Of a stretch of 64,000 nt of DNA, positions 61,617-64,000 are shown piece by piece. The notes under the pieces are model-generated. The model ran no database searches. It saw only the letters and a list, made by a program, of their open reading frames with translations, and was not told the origin of the DNA. This stretch comes from an uncultured Candidatus Actinomarina sp. Lineage in GTDB: Bacteria; Actinomycetota; Acidimicrobiia; Actinomarinales; Actinomarinaceae. Within the stretch, counting starts at the first letter, position 1. Each line of letters begins with the position of its first letter. Both the position numbers and the translations under genes were made by a program. Location of the stretch: the NCBI GenBank assembly GCA_902622665.1, contig CACNQV010000002.1:1-64000 (forward strand). Direction: 5' to 3'.

Positions 61617-63132
61617 ATGCTTTTTCTGTACCAACCCTAATATCTGCCACACCAGTGAAATTTCCATCAGAGTTCTTATAAATTGTTGAAATTGGACCGT
61701 ATCCACCAATAAGTTTGTTTTCAATAGAAATTTTATGCCCTTTATCTTTTAGTGTGGATAATTCAGAATCCTCTATGAATTCAAACTTAATATTAGAGGA
61801 AGTATCAGATCCAAAATACTCAATAGTCCATCTAGGTTTTTTCATTATTTCTTCAAAACTACTTTCTTCAAGAATATAAGGAAGAATGGTTTGAGCAAGT
61901 AATTGAGGTTGATAGCGCCCACCTCTAGTTCCTGTAATAAAATCTAATGAACCATCTTTAGACCATATTGTTGGAGATAAAGTATGTAAGGGCTTTTTGT
62001 TAGGAGCTAAGCTATTTGGATGATCTTTAATTAAATTGAATCCACACCCTCTGTTGTGAAGAAAAAACCCGTAATTCCCCACACCAATTCTGCTTCCAAT
62101 ACCATAAAAGTTTGATTGAATTAATGAAATACCTAGTCCATCCTTATCAACTGCAGTCATGTAAGCAGTCCCTCCACCATGAGGGTTCGGAAAATTATAT
62201 TTTCCTGAAGCATTCTTGTCAAAAAGATTTACTTTATCTTTGATATATTGATTATCAGTACCTAAAAATTTTTGATCATTGCCTTGATAATCATAGGTAA
62301 TATTGTCCCTATCTGATGCAAAAATTCTATAAGACTCAATTAAGGTGTGTAGATAGTCATCTTTATTATTTATTATTTCAAAACCTTTTAGAGTACTTAG
62401 AGTTAAGTATCCTTGTGTACTCGGCGGGCTAGTCCAACCATCGTATCCATAAATCTTTTGATGAAGTGGCTCTCTCCATATAGCTTTATAACTTGATAAG
62501 TCTTCTTTGGTTAGTGAACCTTTTACAGAATTAGAAATCTCTTTGGCAATTTCACCATTATAAAAATATTCGAGTCCGTGCTCTTTCAGTAACTCTAAAG
62601 TCTTTCCAAGCTGAGGTCTTCTGATCAAAGTATCAATACTATAGGGTTGATTATTCCTATAAAATGAATACCCAGAGCTTTGTCCACTTAATTCTTCACT
62701 ATGAATATTTAGAGAATTAAATAACTCTTTACTTATTCTGAATCCTTCATGGCAGAGGTTTATTCCAATATCTAAAATATCTTCAATTGGAATATTTCCA
62801 TACTTATAACTTAACTCCCTCCATCCTGCAACAGTACCTGGAACAGTTACTGATAAAGGGTGATTTAAAGGTATCTGTACATAATTTGACAGTAAACCTT
62901 GCTCAACATTGCTGCCTGAATAGCCAGATGCATCAAGAAAATCTGGTTTATTTTTACCTGGGACCCAAATAAGTGCAAATAAATCTCCTCCAATACCACA
63001 AGTTTCTGGGGCAACTATTCCTTGGACGAGATTTGTCAATATTGCTGCATCTACAGCATTACCACCCTTGTTAAAAATTGTTGAACCAATTTCTGTTGAT
63101 AAATAGTGTGGAGAAACAATTACATTATTCAT
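61603..63132 (-). CDS. ggt: Gamma-glutamyltransferase family protein
   Basis: Ntn-hydrolase of the gamma-glutamyltranspeptidase family, about 509 aa. N-terminal GGNAVDAAILTNLVQGIVAPETCGIGGDLF (residues about 24-53, split) is diagnostic. The autocatalytic Thr nucleophile is the Thr in HGGGTAYMTAVDKDG. The C-terminal segment LHTLSPTIW, followed by GTRGGRYQPQL, fits the small subunit. No signal peptide is seen with the ATG at 63132, so it may be cytoplasmic or the start may differ; the TTG at 63171 is less likely because a consensus TATAAT lies 7 nt before the ATG. The product could also be a related acylase. Confidence 0.9.
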   Translation of the reverse strand: MNNVIVSPHYLSTEIGSTIFNKGGNAVDAAILTNLVQGIVAPETCGIGGDLFALIWVPGKNKPDFLDASGYSGSNVEQGLLSNYVQIPLNHPLSVTVPGTVAGWRELSYKYGNIPIEDILDIGINLCHEGFRISKELFNSLNIHSEELSGQSSGYSFYRNNQPYSIDTLIRRPQLGKTLELLKEHGLEYFYNGEIAKEISNSVKGSLTKEDLSSYKAIWREPLHQKIYGYDGWTSPPSTQGYLTLSTLKGFEIINNKDDYLHTLIESYRIFASDRDNITYDYQGNDQKFLGTDNQYIKDKVNLFDKNASGKYNFPNPHGGGTAYMTAVDKDGLGISLIQSNFYGIGSRIGVGNYGFFLHNRGCGFNLIKDHPNSLAPNKKPLHTLSPTIWSKDGSLDFITGTRGGRYQPQLLAQTILPYILEESSFEEIMKKPRWTIEYFGSDTSSNIKFEFIEDSELSTLKDKGHKISIENKLIGGYGPISTIYKNSDGNFTGVADIRVGTEKAFNSS

Positions 63133-63139
63133 GTTTTCA

Positions 63140-63145
63140 ATTATA
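63140..63145 (-). promoter_or_regulatory. Consensus -10 box TATAAT for ggt
   Basis: On the minus strand TATAAT is 7 nt before the ATG at 63132, supporting both a leaderless mRNA and the shorter start. Confidence 0.55.
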
Positions 63146-63218
63146 AAGAAAATTTCTAATTTATTTGTCACAGAAAGTTACTTGTATAAATCGAAAGGTT
63201 ATAAAATAAGTAAGCAAT

Positions 63219-63229
63219 TAAGGAGATAA
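63219..63229 (+). promoter_or_regulatory. trxA: Shine-Dalgarno of thioredoxin gene
   Basis: AAGGAG lies 5-10 nt before the ATG at 63230, so unlike most first genes here thioredoxin has a leader; TATAAA/TAAAAT boxes at 63200-63207 are possible -10 elements. Confidence 0.6.
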
Positions 63230-63538
63230 ATGAAAGATATAAATGCTCAAGAATATAACGAATTATTAAGTTCTGAAGCACCAGTTGTAATTGATTTTCA
63301 TGCTACATGGTGCGGTCCCTGTAAAGTCTTAAGCCCTATTTTAGAAGAACTCTCAAGTGAAGTTGATGGGGTAGAGTTTGTTAAGCTTGATGTTGATCAA
63401 CACCCAGAAATTGCTGGAGCAAATGGTGTAATGGGTGTTCCTACAGTTGTGATGCTTAAAGGCGGAGAAGTTAAAGAGAGATTTGTAGGCGTGCAACCAA
63501 AAGAAGTCATAAAAGAAAAAGTTTCAGCACTAATTTAA
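63230..63538 (+). CDS. trxA: Thioredoxin
   Basis: Cytoplasmic disulfide reductase, 102 aa. The active site is WCGPC near residue 29 (context HATWCGPCK), cis-Pro segment GVPTVVMLKGGEV near 72, and normal thioredoxin length. It is divergent from ggt and leads a small redox unit with an unknown membrane protein and a glutaredoxin-like protein. Confidence 0.96.
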   Translation: MKDINAQEYNELLSSEAPVVIDFHATWCGPCKVLSPILEELSSEVDGVEFVKLDVDQHPEIAGANGVMGVPTVVMLKGGEVKERFVGVQPKEVIKEKVSALI

Positions 63539-63539
63539 T

Positions 63540-63800
63540 TTGCTTAAATTAATTCTTTTTTTTCAAATAATTCTACTAACCCTTTTTTTAGGGGCTGGAT
63601 ATTTTCTATATTCAGAGTTGCAAACTTTGGCTTCTGAAGTTGACAATGCTTTAGTAGTTATTGCAGATATCCAATCTCTGTTACCTAAGTTAGAGGTTGC
63701 TGTTGATACAGTAATTTCACTTGAGACAGCTTTTCAAAGCTTGGCAGGAATAAGTGACGTATTAACTTTATTATTAGACCCACTTCAAGGAAATTCATAA
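63540..63800 (+). CDS. Unknown 86-aa membrane-anchored protein
   Basis: A single N-terminal hydrophobic helix (about residues 3-25) is followed by an acidic amphipathic region (ELQTLASEVDNALVVIADIQ) likely to form a coiled coil outside or along the membrane. I do not recognise the family. The TTG start is 1 nt after the trxA stop and the next gene starts 1 nt after its stop, so it is co-transcribed with two redox genes. Confidence 0.65.
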   Translation: MLKLILFFQIILLTLFLGAGYFLYSELQTLASEVDNALVVIADIQSLLPKLEVAVDTVISLETAFQSLAGISDVLTLLLDPLQGNS

Positions 63801-63801
63801 A

Positions 63802-64000
63802 ATGAAAATTGATTTTTATACTACTGACTGGTGTGGAGACTGTGTAAGGTCAAAAGCGCTATTAAAAAAATTAAATGTTAATTTTAATGAGATAAATGTT
63901 GATACAAATCAAGAAGCAAATGAATTTATCAAATCTCTACAAGTTAATCAAAGAAGAATACCCACTATTGTTTTTGAGGATGGTTCTTTTTTGGTTGAAC
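63802..64000 (+). CDS. Glutaredoxin/mycoredoxin-like protein, truncated by window edge
   Basis: The first 66 codons are visible. The redox motif WCGDC is near residue 10 (context YTTDWCGDCVRSKALL), and the cis-Pro region RRIPTIVFEDGS near 52 fits the glutaredoxin fold. The W-C-x2-C start and short spacing resemble actinobacterial mycoredoxins, which reduce mycothiol mixed disulfides; mycothiol use by this organism is an inference. The 3' end lies beyond the window. Confidence 0.85.
   Translation, partial: MKIDFYTTDWCGDCVRSKALLKKLNVNFNEINVDTNQEANEFIKSLQVNQRRIPTIVFEDGSFLVE

Noticed and set aside
61185-61640. tmRNA gene adjacent to smpB
   Set aside because: The bases after smpB are the coding end of the convergent ggt gene; no tmRNA-like ends or tag ORF are visible.
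1-64000. tRNA, rRNA, CRISPR or mobile-element features
   Set aside because: Nearly all bases are in recognisable genes, the gaps are too short or lack tRNA-like ends, and no spaced repeats, transposase or integrase were seen.

Overview
The window is AT-rich (roughly one-third G+C by eye) and extremely compact. Genes abut or overlap, no gap exceeds about 230 bases, and no tRNA, rRNA, CRISPR array, IS element or phage gene was found. The content points to a streamlined marine actinobacterium of the kind described as Candidatus Actinomarina or its relatives. The evidence is a proton-pumping rhodopsin, coenzyme F420 genes (cofD, cofE), a mycobacteria-like cofD/cofE - phosphomannomutase - phosphomannose isomerase - ahcY - secA neighbourhood, prfB-ftsE-ftsX-smpB clustering, an actinobacterial suf operon with a Rieske gene, a mycoredoxin-like gene at the right edge, and many apparently leaderless promoters. 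The taxon is an inference from gene content; no database was searched.

Layout. 1-1767: 3' part of a rhodopsin with a strong terminator, then a DsbB/BdbC-type thiol oxidase and a membrane-anchored thioredoxin-fold protein. 1769-3910 (minus): last steps of menaquinone synthesis, with an unusual flavin/F420-binding-fold domain fused to a MenA-like prenyltransferase. 3998-8789: a heterodimeric ABC exporter, an orphan DNA methyltransferase and an unknown gene. 8871-14265: sufB-sufD-Rieske-sufC, then fumC and rpiB. 14295-19409: a BMP-type (nucleoside-like) ABC importer and a divergent purine-type phosphoribosyltransferase. 19398-21755 (minus): sufE, sufS and a second sufC. 21832-24202: an acyl-CoA dehydrogenase, a small unknown gene, an MBL-fold hydrolase and a possible 28-residue membrane peptide.

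24366-32611: a complete 2-oxoacid (pyruvate-type) dehydrogenase module, lpd, fused E1 alpha-beta and E2, followed by a LipB-LipA fusion that would make its lipoyl cofactor, then transketolase. 32608-41428: cell-wall proteins (SpoIID/LytB protein with four peptidoglycan-binding repeats; class A PBP with PASTA domains) around two small membrane proteins, a cobalamin adenosyltransferase and leucyl aminopeptidase. 41519-43978: a citrate/methylcitrate synthase and a PrpD-family protein. 43965-53328: nucleotide-sugar and surface-glycan genes covering fructose-6-P to GDP-mannose by homology, with cofE/cofD between them. 53336-61616: ahcY, secA, prfB with a programmed +1 frameshift, ftsE, ftsX, an EnvC-like M23 protein and smpB. 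61603-64000: gamma-glutamyltransferase, thioredoxin, an unknown membrane protein and the start of a glutaredoxin-like gene.

Two regulatory themes stand out. Many first genes of transcription units have a TAnnnT -10 box 6-8 nt before the start codon and no Shine-Dalgarno, as in leaderless actinobacterial transcripts. Two divergent gene pairs have start codons exactly 22 nt apart and share one TACAATA heptamer that can act as -10 on both strands. Convergent genes mostly overlap at their stops without terminators.
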